From CAYRVX01 sp964642165 (lineage in GTDB: Bacteria > Planctomycetota > Phycisphaerae > SM23-33), in NCBI GenBank assembly GCA_964642165.1, contig CAZXOC010000101.1, forward strand, positions 1-22,632: a stretch of DNA of 22,632 bases, written 5' to 3'. Positions within the stretch are counted from its first letter, which is position 1; every line of letters starts with the position of its first letter. The translations under genes were made by a program, and so were the position numbers. The notes beneath the pieces were generated by a model that saw only the letters and a program-made list of their open reading frames with translations, was not told the origin of the DNA and did not search any database. Below, piece by piece: positions 14,144 to 22,632 of the stretch.

Positions 14144-16240
14144 TCAGCCCTCGGACGACCCGCCGCGGGTGGCGCCCGTCGGGCGAATCACGAAGCGCAC
14201 GGCGTTGGAGGATCGGCCGGCGGGGCCGACGCAGCGCAACTCGTAGGAGCCCGGGGGCAGCTCGAGGCGGGCGGCGCGGCGGGCGTCGATCAGGCGGCCG
14301 TCCAGGAACCACGTCAGCCCGCCGAGGCGGTTGGTCCGCGTGCGGATGACGGCCCGGCCGCCGAGGGCGAGGAACGTCTCTCCGCGGCTGGGCGCGAGGA
14401 TGCGCGGGACGTCGGCGGCCTCGGCGGGGACGGGCAGGGGTCGCCGCACGACGATCGGCCGGGCCGGCGAGGGGGCGCCGCGCCGGCGAAGGGCGGGCAG
14501 GTCGAAGAGGCGCGCCAGCAGCGGTTCGGCGGCCTCGGCGCCGACGAACGCGACGCGCCCGGTGCCGCGGAAGCGCCCGACCCAGACGCCGACGGCGAAC
14601 CGCCCGTTGTGCCCGACGGCCCAGGCGTCGCGGCGGGCGGCGCTCGTGCCGGTCTTCCACATGAACCAGGGCACGTCCTGGCGGCGGAGGCCCTCGGCGC
14701 CCCTAGGCCGGCGGCGGCGGGAGGAGAGGATCTCGTCGACGGCGGCGCAGACATCGGCGCCGAGGGCGCCGGCCGCTTGGCGCGGCTCGTCGGCGAACAG
14801 GCGCGGGCGCATGCGGACGCCGCGGCGCCCGAGCGTGGCGTACGCGTTGGTCAGGTCCAGCAGCGTCACCTCGATGCCGCCGACGGCGAGGGCCAGCCCG
14901 CCGCGGCGCTGGGCGTCGGCGGGCAGGCGCACGCCGGCGGCCTCCAGCACGCCGCAGCAGCGGGCCAGCCCGACGCCCTCGGCCACCAGGATCGCCGGGA
15001 CGTTCAGGCTGCGGCGCAGCGCCTCGGCGGCGGTCACGTCGCCGGAGAACGTGCGGTCGAAGTTGCCGGGGGCCCACCCGCCGCGCTGGATGGGCACGTC
15101 GTGGACGATGGACGCGGCGTTGAGCCGCCCGGCCTCGAAGGCCGCCGCGTAGAGGAACGGCTTCAGGGCCGAGCCCGGGCTGCGACGGGCCAGCGCGCCG
15201 TTGACCTGCCCGTCGACGGGGTCGGTCACGTCGCCCGAGCCGACGAGCGCCCGGATGGCCGACGCGGCGATGTCGATGACGACGACGGCCTGCTCGGCGC
15301 CGTCGGGCAGGCGGCGTGCATGCTCGGCCGCCAGGCGCTCGACCTGCTGCTGGACGTCGAGGTCGATGGTGGTCCGCCCGCCGGTCGGGCGTTGCTTCAG
15401 GGCCAGCCAGGCGGCGTGCGTGGCCCGCCGCGGCGCCGCCGCGCCGCGGAGGACGATCGGATCGGCCTGGGCCTCCCGCCGCTGGCGGTCGGTGATGAGT
15501 CCCTCGGCGGCCATCCGCGCCAGCACGAGCCGCTGGCGCCGTCTCGCCGCGCGCGGGTGGCGGTCCGGGCGGAGGCGGCTGGGCGACTGCGGCAGGCCCG
15601 CCAGCAGCGCCGCCTCGGCCAGCGACAGCTCGCCCGCGTCCCGCCCGAAGTACGCCCGCGACGCCGCCTCCACGCCCCGGCAGTTGCGCCCGTAGGGGGC
15701 GAGGTTCAGGTACAGCTCGAGGATCTCGCGCTTGGTCTTGAGGGCGTTGAGCTGAAGGGCGCGGAAGGACTCCACGGTCTTCGCGCGGAACGTCCGCGGG
15801 CGCCCGCCCATCATCCGGCAGATCTGCATGTCCAGCGTGCTCGCCCCGGAAACGATCCGCCCGGCGGCGAGGTTCTGCACCGCCGCCCGCGCCGCCGCGA
15901 GCGGGTCCACGCCCGGGTGGCGCCAGAAGCGCCGGTCCTCCACGGCCACGGTCGCCCGGATCAGCCACGGCGAGATGCGCTCCAGCGGCACGGGCCGGTG
16001 CCAGTGCCCGTCGGCGGCGACGAGGCGGAGCATTTCCCGGCCGCGCTCGTCCAGCACCGTCGGGCTGGCGGGCCGGGGCCTCAGCCGCTCGCGCGGGAAG
16101 GGAAATGCCGCCCACGCGACCGCCAGGACGACGCCCCCGACGACGGCCAGGCAGACCGCCGCCTTCACCAGGCGCCCGGCGAAACGGCCCAGGCGCCTGG
16201 CGATGCGCAGCGCGAGCTGTCGGCGTCTGGGCGGCGCCAT
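14144..16240 (-). CDS. pbpC: Penicillin-binding protein 1C (glycosyltransferase/transpeptidase)
   Basis: This 698-residue bifunctional peptidoglycan synthase has a cytoplasmic Arg-rich tail, a membrane anchor (about 26-46), a GT51 glycosyltransferase (about 75-250) with catalytic Glu in VEDRRFW (E101) and SGASTLDMQ (131-139), then a transpeptidase with SxxK (S357-K360, SPGSALKPF), SxN (S411-N413) and KTG (529-531). The tail 610-690 matches the BiPBP_C domain typical of PBP1C. All catalytic residues appear present; GASTLDMQ has Asp where PBP1C proteins usually have Thr. It polymerises and crosslinks peptidoglycan on the outer face of the inner membrane. Its ATG shares one base with the upstream stop (TGATG), so it is co-translated with the alpha-2-macroglobulin, a known pairing (yfhM-pbpC in Escherichia coli). 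Confidence 0.93.
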   Translation of the reverse strand: MAPPRRRQLALRIARRLGRFAGRLVKAAVCLAVVGGVVLAVAWAAFPFPRERLRPRPASPTVLDERGREMLRLVAADGHWHRPVPLERISPWLIRATVAVEDRRFWRHPGVDPLAAARAAVQNLAAGRIVSGASTLDMQICRMMGGRPRTFRAKTVESFRALQLNALKTKREILELYLNLAPYGRNCRGVEAASRAYFGRDAGELSLAEAALLAGLPQSPSRLRPDRHPRAARRRQRLVLARMAAEGLITDRQRREAQADPIVLRGAAAPRRATHAAWLALKQRPTGGRTTIDLDVQQQVERLAAEHARRLPDGAEQAVVVIDIAASAIRALVGSGDVTDPVDGQVNGALARRSPGSALKPFLYAAAFEAGRLNAASIVHDVPIQRGGWAPGNFDRTFSGDVTAAEALRRSLNVPAILVAEGVGLARCCGVLEAAGVRLPADAQRRGGLALAVGGIEVTLLDLTNAYATLGRRGVRMRPRLFADEPRQAAGALGADVCAAVDEILSSRRRRPRGAEGLRRQDVPWFMWKTGTSAARRDAWAVGHNGRFAVGVWVGRFRGTGRVAFVGAEAAEPLLARLFDLPALRRRGAPSPARPIVVRRPLPVPAEAADVPRILAPSRGETFLALGGRAVIRTRTNRLGGLTWFLDGRLIDARRAARLELPPGSYELRCVGPAGRSSNAVRFVIRPTGATRGGSSEG

Positions 16241-19200
16241 CACTTGGCGACCTTGACGCGGCCGCCGCGCCCGAGCGAGGCGATGGCCGGGTCGTACATG
16301 CACGATGCCTGCACGGGCGGCAGGTCGAATCGCCCGGCGGTCGTGGCGCGCAGGGCGTAGCCGAAGACCTGCTTCTCGCGACGCGAGCGGCAGAAGAGCA
16401 CGACGCGGTCGTCGAGGAACTCCACGTGGCTGGCCGTGTCCGTGGCGAAGAGGGGGTTCGGGCCCAGCGCCGCCGAGCTGGCCAAGCGCGGGTTCTCGAC
16501 TTCCAGCCCGGCGGGGAGGGCGTCGACGATCGCCACGTTGCAGACCTCGCGCGGCGAGCGGACGGTGATCCGCACGTGCACCAGGTCGCCGACGCGGAGC
16601 TGCTGCGGATCGACGGGCTTGCCGGCCCGGTCCAGCCAGCGGCGCTCGACGGTGAGCTGGCGATGGTAGGGCTCCACGACGCCCTTCTTCGCCAGGCCTT
16701 CGCTGGCGGCGGCGACGTAGATCGTGCCCTTGCCGGCCGAGATGATCTCGACGGGACCCGCCGTGCCCTCGAACCGGTGCGAGACGCCCTTGGTGTGATC
16801 GAAGCGAATCGGCTCGCCGTCGCCCAGGCGGATCGAGCCGGTGAACTCCGGCTCCTCGCGGTCGCTGATCGCCTGGTAGCGGCTGAGGGCGGCGATCGCC
16901 GCGGCGTTCTCGAGCGTGCTGCCCCATCGCCCATTGCGCCGGGCCTTGTCCAGGCGGGCGGCCAGGGGGGCAATCATCGTGTTGTCCTGGTCGATCTCCA
17001 GCAGCACGGACAGCAGGACGGCCTCCTGGCGGACCTGGGAGGTGATCCGCCCGCCCGTGGTGGTGGGGACGGACAGCCCCGGCGCCTGTTTCGGCAGGAC
17101 GTCCCGCGCCCGGTCCTTCCGCCCGGCGGCCCAGAACGCCCCGGCCAGGTGCGCCCGCCCCGCGAGGTCCAGCTTGTCCTTCTGCTCGGCGAGTTGGGCC
17201 ATTCGCCCGTGGGGCGGGTCGCCGAAGGTGGCCAGCACGCGGCAGATCAGCGCCTTGGTGTTGTGGTCGAGGGCGTGGCCGTCGCCGGGGTCGAGTCGCC
17301 CGGCCAGGTACTTCGCCAGCTCGCGCGCGAAGCGCGGGTCGACCTTGTGCCCGGCGGCCCGGGCCTCCAGCAGGCAGCTCGCGGCATAGGCCGTGCCCCA
17401 TCGGTACGAGGACGTGCCGCCCGGCCAGTAGCTCAGCCCGCCCGAGTTGGTCTGCATGGACCAGAGGCGTGCGATGCCGGCCCGGACCATCTCGCGGATC
17501 AGCGGCGCCCGCTGCGGGCCGAGGATGTCCCCGGCGTACAGCAGGCTGAAGAGTTGGCTGCTGGTCTGCTCGACGCAGCCGTAGGGGTAGTCGATCAGCT
17601 CCTCCAGCGCCGGGCCGAGCTGCACGGCGGGCTTGGGGCTGACCTGGATCGTCCGCCGAGCCGTGCCCGGCAGCAGCGATGGCGGCTCGGGCAGCCGTAG
17701 CGTCTCCCCGGCGCCGATACGCTTCAGGTCCACCAGGCAGTGCAGCGCCGCCGCCGGGCGGACGGGAAAGCTCGCCGTGCTGACGGCCGAAAGGTCCTCG
17801 TCCGCCCCCTCCAGCGCCTCGGCCCGGACGCGGACCTCCACCGGGCCCATGCCGGTCGCTTTGCACTTGAGGAAGCGCGTGACGGGCAGGCCGGCGGGGA
17901 CGATCACGCGGCCGAGGGCGGCGTCGCGGGCGATCTCCAGCGGGCCGGCCGCCTCGCACGCCACGCGCACGGCGAGGGAATCGGCGGTGGCGTTGAAGAG
18001 CTTCACCGGCACGTCGAACTCGTCGCCCGGCGCGGCGAAGCGCGGCCAGGTCGCCTCGGCGATCAGTGGCTGGGTGAGCGTGAGGGCGTGCTCGGCGTGG
18101 CCGTAGCGGTCGTGGTCCACGGCGACGGCCATCAGGCGCATCTCGCCGATCAGTTCGGGCAGCTTCATCTCGACGGTGAGGCAGCCGGTCTCGTCGGCGC
18201 GTCCGGCCGCCCGCCAGACGACGGCCGCCTCGCGCTGGCGGGTCGGCACGGGGTTGCGCCGCAGGGCGTCGAGGCAGAGCGGCCCGCCCGGGCCGCCGGC
18301 GCCGATGCGGGCCATGCCGGCCGGGCGGGCGTAGTCCGGCAGGAGGCGGAGGAAGACGTCCGCCGTGCCCACGCCCGGGCGCCGCGGGCTCAGGAAGAAG
18401 CTCCGCGGGTCCGGCGTGCGGTAGGAGCTGGTCAGGAGGATGCCCTCGTCGACGGCCCAGAGGTGGACGAACGTGGGGCGCCCCAGTCGGCTGGGCGGGC
18501 CGGCGTGGACCGTGACCGCGACGGGCTGGCCCGGCCGGGCCTGGCGGGGCGCGTCGATGGCCACGGGCACCCGCTGCGCCGTGTGGTCCAGGCGCAGCCG
18601 TGCCATGCCCAGCGCCCGGTGCGGCAGCCAGCTCTCGCGCTTCGGATCGACCGCGCGGACGACGGTGCCGGTGACGAACGCCCCGCCTCGCAGGCCCTCC
18701 GGCAGCGGCACGAGCAGCTCGGCCGTGTTGTGCTTGACCTGCGCGACGCGCGACGCGGCGACCCGGTCGGTCTCCAGCGTCAGCAGCAGCGTGCCCGGGA
18801 TGGGCGACCGCACGAGCACCTTCGCCGTCTCGCCCGGCAGGTACTTCTCCTTGTCGAGGACGATCTCCAGCCGCTCCGGCTGGTTCATCGCCAGGCTCTG
18901 CGTGCCGGCGGCCTGCTCGGAGGCGTAGAACGTCAGCCGCGCCGCCGCGCCGCTCCGGTCGTCTCTCAGCGTCAGGCGGTACCTGCCCGGCACGTCGCAG
19001 GTGACGTCGAGCGATCCGCTCGCGGCCGCCGCGGCGAGCTCGCGCGTTTCCACCTCCTTCGCCCGCTCGACGGACTGCCAGACACGGCGGTCGTTGACCC
19101 GCTTCAGGACCGTGTCGTACTCGACGCGCTCCAGGCGCAGGGCCAGCTCGCCGCCGGCAGCGGGCTCGTCCCCGCCGGTCACGCGCACCCAGTCCAGCGA

Positions 19201-21594
19201 GACCTTCTCGCCGACGGGTACGACCTGCCCGGCCGGAAGGCGGAGCCCCACGTGGCGGTCGAGCTTATCCAGGACGGCCGTCGTGCTGCTGGAGACGGAT
19301 CGGCCGCCCTCCTCGCTGACCGTCGCCGACAGCCGTACGCTGTAGAGGCCCGCGGCGAGGGATTCCGGCGGTTTCACGGCCAGTTCGGCCCTGCCCCGGG
19401 CGTCGAGCCGCCCGGTCACGGTCGCCAGCGTGATGCTGCTGCTCCGCGCGGGGGCGCCGAAGCGGAAGGCCGCGTGCCGCTTGGACCGGTAGCGCACCCG
19501 CCGCAGCGTGCCTTCGACGCGGACGGGCAGCGACGCTGCGGGCTGGTCCCACAGGTATCGCCCGCGGACGGCGAGCTTGGGCACGTCGTCCGGGCCGAAC
19601 CGCTCGGCCGTGGGCTCGGCCGTCACCGCCATGCGGAGCGGTACGAAGGCCTCGACCAGCGCCTCCGTCCAGCCGAGCGTCTCCTCGGCCCCCGGCAGCG
19701 TGACCTCGACGCCGTACGGGCCGGTCTGCCCGTCGCCGCGCGTCGGGAAGCCCACGTGGAAGACGCCCTGGGCGTTCTGCTCCGGCCGGGCCGTCAGCTC
19801 GGCGACCTGGCGGCCGTCCGGACGCGTCACCTTGACCGCCAGCGGGAACGACGGCGGGATCTCGCCCGCGTGGTCGCGGAGGATCCCCGTCACGTGTACC
19901 ACGTCGCCCGGGCGGTAGACGCCGCGCTCGGTGTACAGCATCGCCTCGTACGTCCGCGCGCGGGGGCGACCCGACTGGTCCACGTCGTCGATCACCCATT
20001 GGCTGTCGCGCGGCTGGAGGTAGCTCTGGTCGCCGTCCTTCTCGGCCGTGATGACCCACGCCGGGCCGTCCGGGTGGTTCGCGGGAATCGCCAGGCGCGC
20101 GATGCCCTTGGCGTCCGTCTTCGCGGCCGCCAGGACCTGGTTGGTGTACGTCAGGGCCCGGACCTCGGCGTCGGCGACCGGCCTGCCCGTCCGCAGCGAC
20201 GTCGCCCAGACGAACAGCCCCGTCCGCCCGTACTTGGCCGTGATGGCCAGATCCGTGACGGTCACCAGGGCCGTCGTGGAGAGCCACGTCGGGCGGGTGG
20301 CCCTGACGGCGATGCGATAGATGCCGCTGCCCTGCTGCAGCAGCTCGCGAAGGTCGAGGGCGACGTCCCGCGGCTCGTCGCGGGGCAGGGCCAGCTTGAT
20401 CGTCTCGTCCAGGACGGATCGGGAGGTCACGTCGGGCCCGGCCCTGCGCAGGTGGGCCACCAGGTTGTTCTCGTGCACTCGCCAGGCCCTCAGCCGCAGG
20501 CCGCTGACGTTCACCACCTTCGCGTCCAGCATCATCGCGCCGCGCGGCGAGAGGATGCCCCGGCGCTGGGGAATCGCGATGCCCGGCTTGCGGCGGGGGA
20601 CGGCCACCGTGACCGGGGTCTCCTCGCCCAGCGTCTTGCCGTCGGCGGCCAGCAGCGTGCCCGGCACGGTCAGCTTGTAGGAGCGGCCGGGCTCGAAGCG
20701 CCCGGCGAGGACGAGATCGAGGCCGCTGCGATGGACGCGGACGTTCGCCACCGCCGGGGTGACGCCGATCTTCGGCAGGTCCTGCTCGCCGCTGAGCGGC
20801 CGGGAGAACCGCAGGCGCAGCGAGATCGTCTCCTCCAGGCGCGGCGCGGGCGCCTCGGCCCGCAGCAGGCAGAACGCCTGCGAGACGCGGAGGGCGTGGA
20901 CGACCTGGCTGCCGAGGGGCAGCTCGGCCTGGTGGCCGGCGAGCCGCCCATCGAGGATGACCTTCAGCCGGTTCGACGCCGGGCGGCTCGCCCGCAGCAG
21001 CAGCTTCTCGTCGGGCTTCTTCGTCAGGCAGACGGGCTCGCCGAGATCGGCGGCGCCCTTGGCGTCGATCACGCGGACGCGGCGCAGCAGCTCGCCCGGA
21101 TCAACGGGCTGGTTGAAGGACAACTGCAGCGTGACGTGGGTGCGATCGACCGCCTCGACGTTGCACGCCACCAGCTTCAGTGGGCTCGTCTGGAAGCGGA
21201 ACTTCCGCTTGCCTTCCAGCCGGCGCCCGGTTCGCGCGCGCAGCTCGCCGGTCGCGCTCAGCAGGAACACGCGCCCCGCCGGCAGGGGCTTGCCCAGGCG
21301 ATACTCGACCGTGTCCTGCGCGGCCCAGACCCACTGGCCCGGCCAAGCCGGCTCCAGCCGGAAGATCGCCGCGGCCTCCACCTTGCCCACCGACCTCGGC
21401 GGCACCACCCGCCGATCGAAGACCAGCGTGAACCGGTCGGCCCGGTCGGCGGTGTCCATGGGCAGGGCGGCCAGCACCCGCACGGTGGGCTTGGGGGCCC
21501 TCGTGACGACCCGGTGAATCCAGACCAGACCCGCGACGTTCACGAGGATCAGGACACACGCCAGGAGGGAAAACCGCCAGTTGACTCGCGCCAT
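16240..21594 (-). CDS. Bacterial alpha-2-macroglobulin with thioester motif
   Basis: This 1784-residue giant envelope protein is thought to trap proteases that breach the outer membrane. Visible are an N-terminal membrane segment (about 9-27), macroglobulin-type beta domains including a VYRPGDVVHV motif near residue 557, the A2M-family stretch beginning VVWRAAG near 1125, and the thioester site YGCVEQTSSQ with Cys1340 and Gln1343 intact, followed by an alpha-helical thioester domain and C-terminal beta domains. Length is close to other bacterial A2Ms (about 1600-1900). Unlike E. coli YfhM, it has no convincing lipobox: Cys13 follows only a few hydrophobic residues, so it is more likely anchored in the inner membrane by the helix. 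The start at 21594 is fixed by AAGGAG seven bases upstream. It leads the pair with pbpC. Confidence 0.92.
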   Translation of the reverse strand: MARVNWRFSLLACVLILVNVAGLVWIHRVVTRAPKPTVRVLAALPMDTADRADRFTLVFDRRVVPPRSVGKVEAAAIFRLEPAWPGQWVWAAQDTVEYRLGKPLPAGRVFLLSATGELRARTGRRLEGKRKFRFQTSPLKLVACNVEAVDRTHVTLQLSFNQPVDPGELLRRVRVIDAKGAADLGEPVCLTKKPDEKLLLRASRPASNRLKVILDGRLAGHQAELPLGSQVVHALRVSQAFCLLRAEAPAPRLEETISLRLRFSRPLSGEQDLPKIGVTPAVANVRVHRSGLDLVLAGRFEPGRSYKLTVPGTLLAADGKTLGEETPVTVAVPRRKPGIAIPQRRGILSPRGAMMLDAKVVNVSGLRLRAWRVHENNLVAHLRRAGPDVTSRSVLDETIKLALPRDEPRDVALDLRELLQQGSGIYRIAVRATRPTWLSTTALVTVTDLAITAKYGRTGLFVWATSLRTGRPVADAEVRALTYTNQVLAAAKTDAKGIARLAIPANHPDGPAWVITAEKDGDQSYLQPRDSQWVIDDVDQSGRPRARTYEAMLYTERGVYRPGDVVHVTGILRDHAGEIPPSFPLAVKVTRPDGRQVAELTARPEQNAQGVFHVGFPTRGDGQTGPYGVEVTLPGAEETLGWTEALVEAFVPLRMAVTAEPTAERFGPDDVPKLAVRGRYLWDQPAASLPVRVEGTLRRVRYRSKRHAAFRFGAPARSSSITLATVTGRLDARGRAELAVKPPESLAAGLYSVRLSATVSEEGGRSVSSSTTAVLDKLDRHVGLRLPAGQVVPVGEKVSLDWVRVTGGDEPAAGGELALRLERVEYDTVLKRVNDRRVWQSVERAKEVETRELAAAAASGSLDVTCDVPGRYRLTLRDDRSGAAARLTFYASEQAAGTQSLAMNQPERLEIVLDKEKYLPGETAKVLVRSPIPGTLLLTLETDRVAASRVAQVKHNTAELLVPLPEGLRGGAFVTGTVVRAVDPKRESWLPHRALGMARLRLDHTAQRVPVAIDAPRQARPGQPVAVTVHAGPPSRLGRPTFVHLWAVDEGILLTSSYRTPDPRSFFLSPRRPGVGTADVFLRLLPDYARPAGMARIGAGGPGGPLCLDALRRNPVPTRQREAAVVWRAAGRADETGCLTVEMKLPELIGEMRLMAVAVDHDRYGHAEHALTLTQPLIAEATWPRFAAPGDEFDVPVKLFNATADSLAVRVACEAAGPLEIARDAALGRVIVPAGLPVTRFLKCKATGMGPVEVRVRAEALEGADEDLSAVSTASFPVRPAAALHCLVDLKRIGAGETLRLPEPPSLLPGTARRTIQVSPKPAVQLGPALEELIDYPYGCVEQTSSQLFSLLYAGDILGPQRAPLIREMVRAGIARLWSMQTNSGGLSYWPGGTSSYRWGTAYAASCLLEARAAGHKVDPRFARELAKYLAGRLDPGDGHALDHNTKALICRVLATFGDPPHGRMAQLAEQKDKLDLAGRAHLAGAFWAAGRKDRARDVLPKQAPGLSVPTTTGGRITSQVRQEAVLLSVLLEIDQDNTMIAPLAARLDKARRNGRWGSTLENAAAIAALSRYQAISDREEPEFTGSIRLGDGEPIRFDHTKGVSHRFEGTAGPVEIISAGKGTIYVAAASEGLAKKGVVEPYHRQLTVERRWLDRAGKPVDPQQLRVGDLVHVRITVRSPREVCNVAIVDALPAGLEVENPRLASSAALGPNPLFATDTASHVEFLDDRVVLFCRSRREKQVFGYALRATTAGRFDLPPVQASCMYDPAIASLGRGGRVKVAK

Positions 21595-21801
21595 GATTCG
21601 CTCCTTGAATCATGCCTTCCCAGATCGATTGCCTTCGTCTCCCCTGGATGCAGCCGCCGCCCGCCGGCCGGCGAAGACAAGCCGACGTCGTCCTTGAACA
21701 ACCCGCGCGCCCGTCCGGCGAGGCCTCGGCTGAGGTGGGACCCATGGAGTGTACGGCAGGGCGCCTCGCCGTGCAAGGCGCAGCCGCGCCTCATTCGGCG
21801 C

Positions 21802-21939
21802 TCACCGGCCCGCGCGCGCCGCGACGATCGCCGCGCGGACGTCCTCGATGGTCCGCTCGCCGCCGGTCCGCAAGCCGTCGATCGCCCGCCGGGCCTCGGC
21901 GAGCTCCGCCGCCGCCGGATGCGCCCGGCCGATGCCCGG
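21802..21939 (-). other. Coding-like fragment without a clear start
   Basis: On the minus strand about 45 codons ending in TGA (21804-21802) have near-complete G/C at third positions and read as a helix-forming peptide (AELAEARRAIDGL, then RTIEDVRAAIVAAR). The nearest in-frame start, ATG at 22044, would add an unconvincing Arg/Pro-rich segment and no ribosome site. It may be the tail of a decayed gene or a small protein with an unseen start. The rest of 21595-22120 shows only the promoter at 21955-21983. Confidence 0.25.
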
Positions 21940-21954
21940 GCCCGAGGACCGGCC

Positions 21955-21983
21955 TTGACATGCCGCCGAGCCAACGCCAGAAT
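21955..21983 (+). promoter_or_regulatory. Promoter for tRNA-Arg
   Basis: An exact TTGACA (21955-21960), a 17-base spacer and CAGAAT (21978-21983, 4/6) point toward the tRNA, with a predicted start near 21990 and about 130 bases of 5' leader to be removed. No other plus-strand gene lies between. Confidence 0.6.
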
Positions 21984-22120
21984 GATAGGGCGTGTGGCGA
22001 GCCGCCGGCCGCCCGGTGCCCGCACGAGCGCACCGATCTGGCACGGCGTCGGGTGCAGAGCGTTCCGCGCTGCATGCCCAGCCGCAAGCGATCTGAGAAG
22101 CCTTTGTGGAATAAGCATCT

Positions 22121-22194
22121 GCGCCCGTAGCTCAGCAGGATAGAGCGGCGGTTTCCTAAACCGCAGGTCGTGGGTTCGAGTCCCGCCGGGCGTA
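22121..22194 (+). tRNA. tRNA-Arg (anticodon CCU)
   Basis: This is a full cloverleaf of 74 bases: acceptor GCGCCCG (22121-22127) with CGGGCGT (22187-22193), D stem GCTC/GAGC, anticodon stem GCGGT/ACCGC with loop TTCCTAA (anticodon CCT at 22155-22157), variable loop AGGTC, T stem GTGGG/CCCGC with loop TTCGAGT, discriminator A at 22194. The first acceptor pair is G-U rather than G-C. The terminal CCA is not encoded. It reads the AGG arginine codon. Confidence 0.96.
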
Positions 22195-22253
22195 GTCGAC
22201 GCAACCAGCGCTGACGGCGTGAGCTGCGCAGAGGCGCCGGCGCGGGGGCGCGA

Positions 22254-22302
22254 TGGAGCCGGGAACCAGGAGGCGGGAACCGGGGGAGGGAGCCGGGAAG
22301 AG
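22254..22302 (+). repeat. Imperfect GC-rich tandem repeat
   Basis: About three degenerate units built on GGGAACC/GGGAGCC words (GAGCCGGGAACCAGGAG and variants) lie 60 bases after the tRNA. It is probably a simple-sequence tract and no function is visible. Confidence 0.5.
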
Positions 22303-22396
22303 GTCGTTCGACTTCGCTCACGATTCGCTGGGGGTGCAGGGAATTCACATCCCTCTCTGCCCCATTCGATGGCCTCGACCTTCATTACATCGCGCC

Positions 22397-22428
22397 ATTG
22401 TGTCGACTTTTTACCCGACTGACACAAT
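22397..22428. repeat. Inverted repeat ATTGTGTC/GACACAAT, transposon-end-like
   Basis: ATTGTGTC (22397-22404) and GACACAAT (22421-22428) are perfect complements around 16 bases that include ACTTTTTACCC. A third ATTGTGTC occurs at 22582-22589. The style (short TGTGTC words around a T-rich spacer) recalls the ends of some insertion sequences, but no transposase frame is visible before the window ends. Confidence 0.4.
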
Positions 22429-22632
22429 CGCCTAGCATTGTTACCATCTATAAAGGCTAGAGCTGCATATCCTATATCTCTAGCGGCTTTACGGAGATTC
22501 GGACAATCAGCCCCGCCCTCCGTAATCTACGACGTCCCCATGGGGAATCCCCCCAGCCGAAACGGCCATACGTCTTGATTGATTGTGTCAAAACTGTCAG
22601 AATCCAGGGCTCCCCCAGCCCCTCGAATCGCT
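22429..22632. other. Less GC-rich, hairpin-dense right edge; possible structured RNA or element border
   Basis: This stretch has no reading frame I can support and is visibly less GC-rich than the rest. It contains GCTAGAG/CTCTAGC (22456-22462 with 22478-22484), TTACGGAG/CTCCGTAA (22489-22496 with 22518-22525) and the palindrome TCCCCATGGGGA (22535-22546). CTAGC at 22432-22436 could also pair with GCTAG at 22456-22460, competing with the first stem. It may be an intergenic element end or a structured RNA. Confidence 0.3.

Noticed and set aside
13493..16360. 955-codon plus-strand frame opposite PBP1C
   Set aside because: It is shadow sequence; PBP1C on the other strand has all GT51 and transpeptidase motifs.
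17740..22143. 1467-codon open frame on the plus strand opposite alpha-2-macroglobulin
   Set aside because: High GC suppresses stop codons; the translation is Arg/Gly/Ala/His-rich without domains, while the other strand encodes a full A2M with thioester motif.
22254..22302. CRISPR array from the repeated GGGAACC units
   Set aside because: The units are short, degenerate and contiguous, with no spacers.
21549..22427. Minus-strand frames whose translations contain GTRTHDLRFRKPPLYPAELRA-like and AGLEPTTCGLGNRRS-like text
   Set aside because: These are translations of the strand opposite tRNA-Arg(CCU), a well-known source of spurious proteins in databases.

Overview
The window is a strongly GC-rich bacterial chromosome segment. 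Its gene content points to the Planctomycetota or a close PVC relative. The markers are a Tat-exported Gfo/Idh/MocA oxidoreductase with a QKP motif, a prepilin-type N-terminal methylation-domain protein, a PQQ-like beta-propeller protein with an N-terminal signal, a membrane-embedded spermidine-synthase-like protein and an OPT-family transporter. No rRNA or other phylogenetic marker is present, so the assignment is inference.

Layout from left to right: the 3' part of a ComM/YifB AAA+ gene (+); a Gfo/Idh oxidoreductase (-), divergent across a 289-base promoter region from a large membrane protein with a spermidine-synthase-like core (+); a two-gene unit (+) encoding an exported protein with 13 CxxC motifs and, overlapping it by 4 bases, a lipoprotein; a prepilin-like gene (-); an HPP-family membrane protein (+), convergent with an OPT transporter (-); about 680 bases without an accepted gene that hold a consensus promoter, a strong palindrome and a start-less repetitive reading frame; a short exported ORF that looks truncated (-), divergent from a PQQ-like beta-propeller protein (+); then a coupled pair (-), bacterial alpha-2-macroglobulin followed by penicillin-binding protein 1C; and finally tRNA-Arg(CCU) (+) followed by a less GC-rich, hairpin-rich right edge.

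Functional themes: much of the window concerns the cell envelope. The alpha-2-macroglobulin/PBP1C pair is a known envelope-defence and peptidoglycan-repair pairing. The CxxC protein and its lipoprotein partner form a compact, translationally coupled exported unit that I cannot assign to a described system; it is the best candidate here for something new. Its cysteine motifs follow an almost strict 11-residue period, unlike the spacing of the DnaJ zinc region it superficially resembles.

Most long open frames opposite the real genes are artefacts of the high GC content. Calls rest on reading motifs and translations by eye; no database search was possible.
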